49,572 nt of DNA from Ruminococcus sp. (GTDB lineage Bacteria; Bacillota; Clostridia; Oscillospirales; Acutalibacteraceae), in the NCBI GenBank assembly GCA_017457155.1, contig JAFTHZ010000021.1, forward strand, positions 1 to 49,572. Reading direction: 5' to 3'. The translations under genes were made by a program, and so were the position numbers. Every line of letters begins with the position of its first letter. Within the stretch, counting starts at the first letter, position 1. The notes beneath the pieces are model-generated. The model was given only the letters and a program-made list of their open reading frames with translations, was not told the origin of the DNA and did no database searches. Positions 16,064 to 24,128 of this stretch are shown piece by piece.

Positions 16064-16987
16064 ATGACGGATTTTTTACCGGAAGGTTGTCTGATGGACA
16101 ATCAGGAAAACATTATGTATATGGAGAGCATCACAGCCTTGACGGAGGCATATCGGGAACAGAGAATACTGGAAGCAAGAGCTACGGTCTGTGACTCAGC
16201 TCACAACCTGACCGTTGATCTGGGGTGTGTTCGGGGTGTGATTCCGCGCAAGGAGGGTGCCATCGGTATCAAGGATGGTACGGTGCGTGATATTGCGGTT
16301 ATCTCTCGGGTGAATCGTCCCGTGTGCTTTGTTATAACGGGTTTTGACAGGGACGAGAGCGGAGCTACGGTGGCAGTTTTGTCCAGAGAGATTGCCCAGC
16401 GAAGGTGCCTTGATAATTATGTCAGTAAACTCAGGATAGGGGATGTGGTGGATGCCAGGGTTACTCACCTTGAGACCTTCGGCGCATTTGCCGATATCGG
16501 ATGCGGAATTGTGGCACTGATGCCTATAGATGCAATATCTGTGTCAAGAATAGAACATCCCAGAGAGAGATTCACAGTGGGTATGGATATAAAGGCTGTG
16601 ATAAAATCCATGGAAAACGGCAGAATCAGTCTGAGCCACAAAGAGCTTCTCGGCACATGGCAGGAGAATGCCGACAACTTCTGTGCAGGAGAGACAGTGG
16701 CAGGGGTTATACGATCAATTGAAAACTACGGTGCCTTTGTAGAGCTTGCCCCCAATCTGGCAGGACTTGCTGAGACTAAAGAGGGAATCAGGGTAGGGCA
16801 GCAGGCAAGTGTATACATAAAGAGTATCATTCCTGACAAGATGAAGGTCAAGTTGATTATTGTTGAGACTTTTGATTATAAGTATGGTCCTTGTCGGCCT
16901 AAGTATTATTTCAAGGGAGACCATATTGATGAATTCCTGTATTCTCCCGTAGATTGCGAGAAAGTAATTATGTCTGCATTCTCGTGA
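16064..16987 (+). CDS. S1 RNA-binding domain protein
   Basis: A 307-residue cytosolic protein with S1-type OB folds. One S1 repeat spans about 120-190 (LRIGDVVDARVTHLETFGAFADI...RISLSHKELLG) and a second about 205-265 (FCAGETVAGVIRSIENYGAFVEL). An N-terminal portion (about 35-110) looks like a diverged third S1 fold. It resembles short ribosomal protein S1-like proteins of Clostridia, which bind mRNA. The ATG at 16064 follows CGGAGGA; the open frame extends further upstream only through antisense of the lipoprotein gene. Confidence 0.85.
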   Translation: MTDFLPEGCLMDNQENIMYMESITALTEAYREQRILEARATVCDSAHNLTVDLGCVRGVIPRKEGAIGIKDGTVRDIAVISRVNRPVCFVITGFDRDESGATVAVLSREIAQRRCLDNYVSKLRIGDVVDARVTHLETFGAFADIGCGIVALMPIDAISVSRIEHPRERFTVGMDIKAVIKSMENGRISLSHKELLGTWQENADNFCAGETVAGVIRSIENYGAFVELAPNLAGLAETKEGIRVGQQASVYIKSIIPDKMKVKLIIVETFDYKYGPCRPKYYFKGDHIDEFLYSPVDCEKVIMSAFS

Positions 16988-16989
16988 TT

Positions 16990-17022
16990 CAGTGTCCCAT
17001 AAACGGGATGTCTGGTTTTTTG
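16990..17022 (+). terminator. Weak terminator
   Basis: GTGTCCC and GGGATGT pair with several G-T pairs, followed by GGTTTTTTG. It lies just after the S1-domain gene. Confidence 0.5.
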
Positions 17023-17095
17023 TGTGGGTATTTTAGTTGACATGCTGCCATTTCCGATGATATGATTATTACAGAATTCAATGGGAGGCAGATAT

Positions 17096-18379
17096 ATGTT
17101 TGAAAATACACAGTTTGTGATTCTGCTTGTGTTGGTGGCTTTGGTGGGATTGGCCGTTGTTGTTGTCCTCATTAGGTCCCTGTCAGGCAGAAAAGACGAG
17201 GACAGAATTGTGAGACAGATTCGGGAGGAGTCCCGTCAGGATGCAGCTGCACTGCGTCAGGAGCTCACAGCTACTGTCCAGCAGTCAGTAAAGAATATGG
17301 GTGACATGATAGCCCTCAATCAGCAGAATGCGGCCACAAGTCAGTCAGAGAAGATGGCTCAGCTTGAAACCCGTTTCTCTACTTTTTCACTTGAGAACGA
17401 GCAGAAGCTGGATATCATACGCACTACAGTTGAGAAACGACTGACATATATGCAGGAGGACAATAACCGCAAGCTGGATGAGATGCGCCAGACTGTGGAT
17501 GATAAGCTCCAGAAAACACTTGAGGATAAGATGAACCAGTCCTTTGCTCTGGTCAATGAGCGACTTGAACAGGTTTACAAGGGTCTGGGTGAAATGCGAA
17601 CTCTTGCAGTGGGTGTAGGCGACCTGAAGAAGGTGCTGTCCAATGTTAAGACACGAGGTATACTGGGAGAGATTCAGCTGGGCTCAATTCTCAAAGAGAT
17701 TCTGGCACCTGAGCAGTACGAAGAGAATGTTGCTACAAAGCACAGGGGCACGGAGCGAGTAGAATTTGCTGTGAAGCTTCCCGCTGAGGATGACGGTTTC
17801 ATCTATCTTCCTATCGATTCTAAATTCCCCGGCGATACTTATGCTGCCCTTCAGGATGCTTACGAATCAGGCTCCAAGGAGATGATTGATGCTCAGGCGA
17901 AGCTGCTGATTACAACGCTGAAGAAGGAAGCAAAGGATATCAGAGACAAATACATTGATCCCCCTGCAACCACAGAGTTTGCAATTATGTTCCTTCCCAC
18001 AGAGGGCCTGTACGCAGAGGCAGTCAACCGCGGTATGGTTGAGCTTCTTCAGCGAGAGTACAAGGTGAACCTTGCCGGTCCCAGCACTATGGCGGCGCTG
18101 CTTAACTCCCTTCAGATGGGATTCAAGACTCTGGCTGTACAGAAGCGTTCCGCAGAGGTATGGCAGATTCTGGGCTCTGTTAAGAATGAGTTCGATAAGT
18201 TCAACGATGTACTTCTTATGACACAGCAGAGACTGGATCAGGCAAACAATGAGCTTGATAAGCTGGTTGGTGTTCGTACCAGACAGATAAGAAAGAAGCT
18301 TTCGTCGGTTCAGGCAAATACAACTCCTCTGGAGGCTCTCCCTGCAGGAATGATTGCGGAGGACTTCTCTGAGGAATAA
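17096..18379 (+). CDS. rmuC: DNA recombination protein RmuC
   Basis: A 427-residue RmuC-family protein, associated with limiting inversion or recombination at repeats. One N-terminal membrane segment (about 5-25), a long coiled coil (about 30-160) and the nuclease-fold RmuC domain (about 165-390) are seen. The domain contains VKTRGILGEIQLGSILKEIL, YLPIDSKFPGDTY and MFLPTEGLYAEAV. The ATG at 17096 has GGGAGG 9 bases upstream and is preferred over the earlier ATG at 17081, which overlaps that ribosome site. Confidence 0.93.
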   Translation: MFENTQFVILLVLVALVGLAVVVVLIRSLSGRKDEDRIVRQIREESRQDAAALRQELTATVQQSVKNMGDMIALNQQNAATSQSEKMAQLETRFSTFSLENEQKLDIIRTTVEKRLTYMQEDNNRKLDEMRQTVDDKLQKTLEDKMNQSFALVNERLEQVYKGLGEMRTLAVGVGDLKKVLSNVKTRGILGEIQLGSILKEILAPEQYEENVATKHRGTERVEFAVKLPAEDDGFIYLPIDSKFPGDTYAALQDAYESGSKEMIDAQAKLLITTLKKEAKDIRDKYIDPPATTEFAIMFLPTEGLYAEAVNRGMVELLQREYKVNLAGPSTMAALLNSLQMGFKTLAVQKRSAEVWQILGSVKNEFDKFNDVLLMTQQRLDQANNELDKLVGVRTRQIRKKLSSVQANTTPLEALPAGMIAEDFSEE

Positions 18380-18394
18380 ATACAAGAAAAAAAT

Positions 18395-18431
18395 AAATGC
18401 AGCAGGAGAATTACTCTTGCTGCATTTTTTT
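18395..18431. terminator. Bidirectional terminator
   Basis: AAATGCAGCAGGAG (from 18395) pairs with CTCTTGCTGCATTT (to about 18427), flanked by A and T runs. It separates convergent rmuC (+) and the XRE regulator (-). Confidence 0.88.
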
Positions 18432-19083
18432 ATTTGCTATCGCTTTTGGTGTTTTTGCGGATGTACTTGAAGTTGTGCTTCTGTTTGGGATACTTCAGCC
18501 TTGACCAAAGGAGGATGATAATCTGGCCCGGAATGCCCAGAAGGTAGATAAGCCAGATGTTGTATCCGACCGCAAGGAAGGTCAGGTGAAGCGACGCCAA
18601 GGAAGTCCACATTATTGAAGAGATGATAAGATAATTTCTTCTTCTATTAAACCATACTGCGTTGAAGGTCAGCCATACTACGCAGGAGATAGGCACAGCA
18701 TACACAAATGCTAACCAGTGAAGATTCAGAAAATCCACGGGGATAAGATCCAGGATTACAAAGATTGTGGTTGCGATGAGCCACACAAGAAGGATGCACA
18801 TACTGGTAATGAATGCGTGATTCTTCTTGCGATATGCGTCCCTGAGCTTCATTCCTGTTTCGTCTGCATCCTTGTGGGGATGAACCAGGTAGTCCAGGGT
18901 AACACTGAATATATCGGAAATATGCATCAGCACAGAGATGTCAGGGAGGGATTCTGCGCGTTCCCATTTGGATACTGCTTTGTCAGAGTAGTTGAGCAGT
19001 TCAGCAAGCTCAAGCTGTGTCATACCCTTTGCTTGTCTGAGTTGTGTTATATTCTTAGCGATGACGGATTTGATTTCCTGCAT
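18430..19083 (-). CDS. XRE-family regulator with membrane-spanning C terminus
   Basis: A 217-residue protein. An N-terminal HTH_3 domain (about 5-60: ITQLRQAKGMTQLELAELLNYSDKAVSKWERAE) is followed by a linker and four to five hydrophobic segments (from about 85 on), so the repressor is probably tethered to the membrane. Start ATG 19083 has GAGGTG 8 bases upstream. Such fusions are common in Clostridia; their signals are mostly unknown. A dyad GTAGA...TTCTAC lies around its transcription start and related motifs lie just beyond, which suggests autoregulation (inference). Confidence 0.85.
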   Translation of the reverse strand: MQEIKSVIAKNITQLRQAKGMTQLELAELLNYSDKAVSKWERAESLPDISVLMHISDIFSVTLDYLVHPHKDADETGMKLRDAYRKKNHAFITSMCILLVWLIATTIFVILDLIPVDFLNLHWLAFVYAVPISCVVWLTFNAVWFNRRRNYLIISSIMWTSLASLHLTFLAVGYNIWLIYLLGIPGQIIILLWSRLKYPKQKHNFKYIRKNTKSDSK

Positions 19084-19183
19084 TGATGTCACCTCGGAAT
19101 CAGATAAATATCAGCGATGAAAGAGTCTCTTCGAAGAGGGAAAACAGGGTGGATGAACTGTGTGTTTACCTGTATCCCCGGGT

Positions 19184-19201
19184 AGAATACCCACTCTACT
19201 G
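19184..19201. promoter_or_regulatory. GTAGA/TTCTAC dyad near XRE gene start site
   Basis: GTAGAATACCCACTCTAC, an inverted repeat of GTAGAA and CTCTAC halves, lies 13-30 bases past the minus-strand -10 of the XRE gene. The halves match those in the 32-bp motifs at 8928 and 19282. Confidence 0.5.
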
Positions 19202-19213
19202 ATTGGATTTACG

Positions 19214-19242
19214 ATTATATCATATCATATCGTTAATGTCAA
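19214..19242 (-). promoter_or_regulatory. Promoter of XRE regulator gene
   Basis: Minus strand: TTGACA (19237-19242) and TATAAT (19214-19219), both perfect, with a 17-base spacer. Confidence 0.9.
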
Positions 19243-19281
19243 ATCAATGGCTGAAAATGTGATAAATACTGCATATTCTAC

Positions 19282-19313
19282 CCTTGGTAGAGGGTGTTTT
19301 CGGCTGTTCTACC
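19282..19313. promoter_or_regulatory. Shared 32-bp operator-like motif, copy B
   Basis: Starts CCTTGGTAGAGGG and ends GTTCTACC, as at 8928-8959, with the same 32-bp length but a different middle. An extra TTCTACC half-site directly precedes it (19277), and an ACCGAC/GTCGGT hairpin follows. It lies between the divergent XRE (-) and hemolysin III (+) genes. Confidence 0.55.
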
Positions 19314-19431
19314 GACTGAAACAGGTCGGTATAGCCGGGTGGGGAAGGTGTATAATCTTGCCATGCAGGAGTAGGTTGAGAAGTGATATATGCAAATCTA
19401 TAATATTAATGTAATGCACCCCTGAGAATAT

Positions 19432-19459
19432 TTGACAATGATTGAGAATGTGATATAAT
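19432..19459 (+). promoter_or_regulatory. Promoter of hemolysin III gene
   Basis: TTGACA (19432-19437) and TATAAT (19454-19459), perfect boxes with a 16-base spacer, 47 bases before the ATG. Confidence 0.88.
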
Positions 19460-19505
19460 TGTCTCGTATTGTCAGGTAGGTAATGAAAAAGGATGGTAAT
19501 GAAAT

Positions 19506-20177
19506 ATGACCAGAACAAAACTTAGAGACAGAATCCTTCCGGACTATACCCGTGGAGAAGAAATCTTCAATATGGTGTCCCATATTGTGGGAGGAGCTTT
19601 CGGCATAGTTGCACTTGTACTGTGTGTTGTTGCCTCAGCTCTGAAAGGTGATGTATGGGCTGTTGTCAGCAGTGCCATATACGGTGGTTCAATGATAATT
19701 CTTTATTCGATGTCCAGTATATATCATGGTCTTGTTCACGACACAGCTAAGAAGGTTATGCAGGTGCTGGATCACTGCACCATATATTTCCTTATCGGAG
19801 GCACATACACTCCTATTGTGTTATGTTCTATCCGACGTGTGTCAGCTCCTTGGGCTTGGACTATTTTTGGAATAGTATGGGGACTTGCAGCAATCGGAAT
19901 TGTCTTTGCCGCTATTGACCATAAGAAATTTTCAAAGTTTTCTATGGTTTGCTATATAGGCATGGGATGGTGTATTCTCATTGCAGCTAAGGTAACCCTT
20001 GAGGCTGTGCCTGTTCGTGGACTTATGTGGCTTCTTTTTGGCGGTATCGCATATACCATCGGCGCAATTATTTATGGTGTCGGTAAGAAGCACAGATATT
20101 TTCACTCTGTGTTCCACATCTTTTGCTTGATTGGCAGTATTATGCAGTTTGTGTGCATCTTCTTCTACGTTATCTGA
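19506..20177 (+). CDS. Hemolysin III family (PAQR-like) membrane protein
   Basis: A 223-residue membrane protein with seven hydrophobic segments. Conserved metal-site motifs of the hemolysin III/PAQR family are present: EEIFNMVSHIVGG near the N terminus, SSIYHG, LDHCTIYFLIGGTYTP and a C-terminal FHSVFHIFCLIGS. Some relatives are linked to lipid or hydrolase activity; a haemolytic role is not established for most. It is followed 29 bases later by the GT8 genes and may be cotranscribed with them. Confidence 0.9.
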   Translation: MTRTKLRDRILPDYTRGEEIFNMVSHIVGGAFGIVALVLCVVASALKGDVWAVVSSAIYGGSMIILYSMSSIYHGLVHDTAKKVMQVLDHCTIYFLIGGTYTPIVLCSIRRVSAPWAWTIFGIVWGLAAIGIVFAAIDHKKFSKFSMVCYIGMGWCILIAAKVTLEAVPVRGLMWLLFGGIAYTIGAIIYGVGKKHRYFHSVFHIFCLIGSIMQFVCIFFYVI

Positions 20178-20206
20178 CAAATACTAAACGACGGAGAGTA
20201 TAGAAT

Positions 20207-21061
20207 ATGAATGTCCTGTATTGCGGTGACAAAAATATAGAGGATGGACTGATTATTTCTGTTCTGTCTTTGCTTCGGAATACCACATCCCCACTCAATA
20301 TTTATGTTATGACTATGAGATGTGAAGCGCAGGGAAAACTCTACGAGCCACTTTGCAGCAGTTTTGCAGATTTTATGGACAGCCTTCTCAAGAAATATGA
20401 TCCTGAAAGTTCCTTTAGTCTCTTTGATATCACCGAGTTATTTGAGAAAGAAGTGCCTGTTGCAAACATGAGCACAAGATTCACTCCCGGATGTATGGTG
20501 AGGTTATTTGCTGATTGTATCGGGCAACTGCCTGACAGGATTCTGTATCTTGATAATGACGTTGTCTGTCGCCGTGATCCCGAGGAACTATACAACATCG
20601 GGATGGAAGACACAGAGATGGCAGGTGTTTTGGATCACTATGGAAAATGGTTCTTCAGAAGAAATATATTCAAAATGGATTATGTTAATTCTGGGGTGCT
20701 TATGCTTAACCTGAGGGAGATTCGTCGGACACGGCTTTTTGAACGTGCCCGTGCTATGTGCAGCAGTAAGGAGATGTTTATGCCTGACCAGTCTGCACTT
20801 AACAAACTCTCTCAATCCAAGAAACTTATGCCCCGCAGATTCAATGAACAGAGGAAACTTCATGAGGACACAGTGCTTCAGCATTTTACAACAAGCTTCA
20901 GATTCTTTCCTTGGATTCATACTGTCACAGTAAAGCCGTGGCAGACAGATAAGGTTCACAGCGTACTTAGACTCTACGAGTACGATTCACTGCTGGAAGA
21001 GTATCAGCAGATAAAGGATAGGTATATTGAAAAGTTGAAAGGAGAAACTCAAGATGAGTAA
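20207..21061 (+). CDS. GT8-family glycosyltransferase (first)
   Basis: A 284-residue retaining glycosyltransferase of family 8. Its metal-binding DxD lies in YLDNDVV (Asp116, Asp118), preceded by the typical FTPGCMVRLFADCIGQLPDRI segment. A C-terminal VKPW motif replaces the HxxGxxKPW signature. It is cytosolic; sugar and acceptor are unknown. It overlaps the next GT8 gene by 8 bases and belongs to a tight four-gene run of two GT8 and two acyltransferase genes, which suggests glycolipid synthesis (inference). Confidence 0.87.
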   Translation: MNVLYCGDKNIEDGLIISVLSLLRNTTSPLNIYVMTMRCEAQGKLYEPLCSSFADFMDSLLKKYDPESSFSLFDITELFEKEVPVANMSTRFTPGCMVRLFADCIGQLPDRILYLDNDVVCRRDPEELYNIGMEDTEMAGVLDHYGKWFFRRNIFKMDYVNSGVLMLNLREIRRTRLFERARAMCSSKEMFMPDQSALNKLSQSKKLMPRRFNEQRKLHEDTVLQHFTTSFRFFPWIHTVTVKPWQTDKVHSVLRLYEYDSLLEEYQQIKDRYIEKLKGETQDE

Positions 21062-22010
21062 CAATGTAATTCCAGTGTTTTTTTCTATTGATGACAGCTA
21101 TGCGCCTTTTCTCAGCGTAGCTTTGAGCTCAGCAATCAAAAACTCTTCCCCTGATAATAACTACAAGGCGATTATTCTTCACGAGAACCTCAGCGAAGAA
21201 CATAAGTCAAGAATATCTGCGCTCTCTAAAGACCATTTCAGCATTGAGTTTGTAGAGATGAAGTCAGGTATGGAGTCTATCACCGACCGTATGTCCAATC
21301 GTCTCCGTTGTGATTACTTTACTCTGACTATATACTTCAGACTCTTCATTCCTGCAATGTTCCCCCAGTATGATAAGGGTATTTACATCGACAGTGACGT
21401 TGTTGTTGTGGGTGATCTGGCAGAGCTGTTCAATACAGATATCGGAGATAATCTTATTGGTGCATGTGCAGACAGATCTGTGGTTGATGTTCCTCCTCTC
21501 GCTATGTATATGGAGGAGGCTGTGGGTGTTGACCGCCACAGCTACATAAACTCAGGAGTTCTGCTGATGAACCTCAAGGAGCTTCGCAACGCAGAGATAG
21601 ACACCAACTTCCTGCGTCTTCTCAACACATATCATTTTGACTGTATTGCTCCCGATCAGGATTATCTCAATGCAATGTGTAACGGCAGAATTTATTATCT
21701 GTCCGAGGCATGGGATGCAATGCCCACAGAGGATAAGCCTGAGGTAGAGGATGTCAAGCTAATCCACTATAATCTATTCTCAAAGCCTTGGTGTTATGAC
21801 GGCATACAGTATGGTGACTACTTCTGGGATTATGCTGCAGATAATGTGTATCTTCAGGATATCAGAGAATATAAGGATAATTATTCTCCCCAGCAGAAAG
21901 AGGCAGACTCCCAGTGTCTGGAACTGCTTGTGAGCAGAGGCGCATCCATTGCCAAGTCAGATGTAACATTCAAGAAGATCTATGAGAGCGGAGAGAAGGT
22001 AAGACTATGA
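21054..22010 (+). CDS. GT8-family glycosyltransferase (second)
   Basis: A 318-residue GT8 enzyme. DxD lies in YIDSDVVVVGDLAELFN (Asp113, Asp115), followed by YINSGVLLMNLKELR, DQDYLNAMCNGRIYYL and LIHYNLFSKPW, close to the classical GT8 pattern (LpsA/WaaJ-like). AAAGGAG precedes the ATG. It overlaps both neighbours (8 and 4 bases), so translation is coupled along the run. Confidence 0.92.
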   Translation: MSNNVIPVFFSIDDSYAPFLSVALSSAIKNSSPDNNYKAIILHENLSEEHKSRISALSKDHFSIEFVEMKSGMESITDRMSNRLRCDYFTLTIYFRLFIPAMFPQYDKGIYIDSDVVVVGDLAELFNTDIGDNLIGACADRSVVDVPPLAMYMEEAVGVDRHSYINSGVLLMNLKELRNAEIDTNFLRLLNTYHFDCIAPDQDYLNAMCNGRIYYLSEAWDAMPTEDKPEVEDVKLIHYNLFSKPWCYDGIQYGDYFWDYAADNVYLQDIREYKDNYSPQQKEADSQCLELLVSRGASIAKSDVTFKKIYESGEKVRL

Positions 22011-22885
22011 TAATTGGCGACAAGAGAGAGGTTGTCATCGAGAATATCAGCAAAGCAGCAGAGAACGGAGATTTTCATACCAAGGTTGAGGTAGGAGACC
22101 CGGTGCTGACTGCCGAGGAGAGCCGACAGATAATCAAAGGTTACCTTGATAACACAGGAAAAATGAGTTTCCGAACCAAATCTTATGTTGCCCGCAAGAT
22201 GGCAAATCTTCTCACTGCAAGCCTCAATAAGAATACAGAGATCGTAGGGCTTGAGAATGTTGAGAATCTTTCCGGTGGTGCTATCATAACCAGCAATCAC
22301 TTTAGCCCTCTTGATAACACAGCCGTCAGATTTCTGACCAGAAAGCTGAAGAAAAAGCGAATCAATATAGTCAGTCAGGAGACAAACCTTGCTATGGGTG
22401 GCATAATTGGTTTTTTGATGAATTATGCAGATATTATTCCCATCGCAGATGATAAGAAGTACCTGAAGAAGGATTTTTATATGATACTTCAGGAGCTTAT
22501 CGAGAAGGGAGAGTATATCCTCATTTATCCCGAGCAGGAGATGTGGTTTAATTATCGCAAGCCCAGACCCCTCAAGCGTGGTGCGTATTTTTATGCAGCA
22601 AAACTTGGAGTCCCTGTTATCTCTTGTTTTGTGGAGATGCAGGACTTGCCCGAGATGGACACAGAGGATTTTCATAAGGTGAAGTATACTGTCCATATCC
22701 TGCCTACCATTTACCCTGACAAGAACAAGACAATTAAAGATAACAGCATCGAGATGTGTCGTTTGGATTATGAGCAGAAAAAAGAAGCTTATGAGAGAAT
22801 ATACGGCAAGCCTTTGGACTATGGCTTCGAGGCTGAGGATATTGCAGGCTGGACAGGAAACAGCCACGGGAGCTACACAGCGTGA
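22007..22885 (+). CDS. PlsC-like acyltransferase (first)
   Basis: A 292-residue 1-acyl-glycerol-3-phosphate acyltransferase-like protein. Catalytic HX4D is His98...Asp103 in SNHFSPLD. The substrate motif YPEQEMW stands for the usual PEGTR, and VPVISCFVEM marks block IV. There is no clear membrane segment, and an N-terminal extension of about 75 residues is unusual for PlsC. It starts in an ATGA overlap with the GT8 gene. Acceptor unknown; a glycolipid rather than glycerol-phosphate is possible given the neighbours. Confidence 0.83.
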   Translation: MIIGDKREVVIENISKAAENGDFHTKVEVGDPVLTAEESRQIIKGYLDNTGKMSFRTKSYVARKMANLLTASLNKNTEIVGLENVENLSGGAIITSNHFSPLDNTAVRFLTRKLKKKRINIVSQETNLAMGGIIGFLMNYADIIPIADDKKYLKKDFYMILQELIEKGEYILIYPEQEMWFNYRKPRPLKRGAYFYAAKLGVPVISCFVEMQDLPEMDTEDFHKVKYTVHILPTIYPDKNKTIKDNSIEMCRLDYEQKKEAYERIYGKPLDYGFEAEDIAGWTGNSHGSYTA

Positions 22886-23673
22886 GAAAGGACAGGACAA
22901 GGTATTACAGAGAGTTCACAGATGATTTTGTGACTTCTAAGGATCAGAACACAAAGGTTCCCTCTGATTATGAGTATATCAGGGAGAGCTTTTCGGCGCG
23001 TTTTCGCTCGGGGTTGACCTATGGTCTGGCCATAGTGCTGGGGTATGTTTATTGCAAACTCATTCTTCGTGTCAGATTTGTCAACCGTAGGGCATTCTCT
23101 GCTACAAAGGGACAGGGTGCTTTTATTTATGCCAACCACACACAGCCTGTGGGGGATGTTGTACTGCCTGCATTTGCCTGTTTTCCGCGAAGGATTTATA
23201 CTGTGGTCAGTCCCGCAAACCTGGGCATACCATTTATCGGAAGGCAACTTCCGTATCTGGGGGCTTTGCCCATAGCGGACACTGCAGGAGGAATGAAACG
23301 TTTTACCTCTGCTATGGAACACAGACTGAGTCAGAAGAAGATTATCACAATCTATCCCGAGGCCCATGTGTGGGAATACCATAAGGACATAAGACCATAC
23401 TCCGACGCGTCGTTCAGATATCCCGTCAAATTCAACGCTCCTGCTTTTTGTTTGACGGTAACCTATCAGCAGAGCAGGTTTTTTCGCAGACCGCGCACTA
23501 CGGTGTATGTGGATGGCCCCTTCTATCCTGACACTACCCTGCCTTTGCGTGCTCGGGCAGCCAAGCTTCATAGCAGCATATATGAGTGTATGTGCCAAAG
23601 AAGCAAAAAAAGCACTTGTGAGTATATCAGATATCGCAGAGCAGAGGATGGGGAAGAGGCATCCGTATCATAA
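22882..23673 (+). CDS. PlsC-like acyltransferase (second, altered motif)
   Basis: A 263-residue protein with a membrane segment at about 43-62, then NHTQPVGD. His86 is followed by Asp92, an HX5D spacing instead of the family HX4D. Other blocks remain: PLPYLGALPIAD-like glycine-rich strand, IYPEAHVW and PAFCLTVTY. It starts with GTG in a GTGA overlap with the first acyltransferase and is its paralogue. Either the loop is shifted by one residue or the enzyme uses a different acid, so activity is uncertain. Confidence 0.75.
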   Translation: MRKDRTRYYREFTDDFVTSKDQNTKVPSDYEYIRESFSARFRSGLTYGLAIVLGYVYCKLILRVRFVNRRAFSATKGQGAFIYANHTQPVGDVVLPAFACFPRRIYTVVSPANLGIPFIGRQLPYLGALPIADTAGGMKRFTSAMEHRLSQKKIITIYPEAHVWEYHKDIRPYSDASFRYPVKFNAPAFCLTVTYQQSRFFRRPRTTVYVDGPFYPDTTLPLRARAAKLHSSIYECMCQRSKKSTCEYIRYRRAEDGEEASVS

Positions 23674-23691
23674 ATAAAAATTGCACCTGCT

Positions 23692-23714
23692 ATTGACAGG
23701 TGCATAATGTGGTG
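23692..23714. terminator. Hairpin after glycolipid-type operon
   Basis: TGCACCTG (23692-23699) pairs perfectly with CAGGTGCA (23707-23714). There is no T run on the plus side; an A-rich stretch before it would give a T run on the minus strand. It probably ends the operon inefficiently. Confidence 0.55.
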
Positions 23715-23744
23715 ATATAATATTTTCAAATTTGAATATAAACC

Positions 23745-24016
23745 GTTGACGCGGAGATAAAGGCGATTATGCCCATACAGAGAGTCTGTGTTGCTGAGAA
23801 TCAGGCAGGAAACAAATTGTCAAATGGACCGCTGAGGGTGCAGTCAAATGTGTCTTATGATGGCACAGAGTATTCTGCAACGTGATGACATACGTCAGTT
23901 GTCGGGGATATGATAGTATCCTGCTAAGTGCACGGCTTCCTGCCGTGAATTCAAGGTGGCACCGCGGATATAGTATTATTCGTCCTTGACAGATAACTAC
24001 CTGTCAAGGACTTTTT
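23745..24016 (+). promoter_or_regulatory. T-box leader (tRNA-Trp-type)
   Basis: A T-box riboswitch. The base of stem I pairs GCGG (23751-23754) with CCGC (23829-23832). Directly 5' of the latter lies UGGA, so the specifier codon is UGG (23825-23827, Trp). The T-box core AAGGTGGCACCGCGG lies at 23953-23967. The terminator GTCCTTGACAG/CTGTCAAGGAC (23982-24011) is followed by TTTTT. Uncharged tRNA-Trp would stabilise the antiterminator and turn on trpB 113 bases downstream. Confidence 0.93.
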
Positions 24017-24128
24017 ATTTCTGTATCGGAGGTTATAGTATGTTTCTTCTGACAAGACGATGGCGAAGTGTGAGCTTCCCATTTACAATGTAGACAACAA
24101 CTAAATTATATATACGGAGGAAATTGAT

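Noticed and set aside
19506-20177. Hemolysin III as a virulence toxin
   Set aside because: The family name is historical; the seven-helix PAQR-like fold is widespread in harmless bacteria and no toxin-linked genes are nearby.
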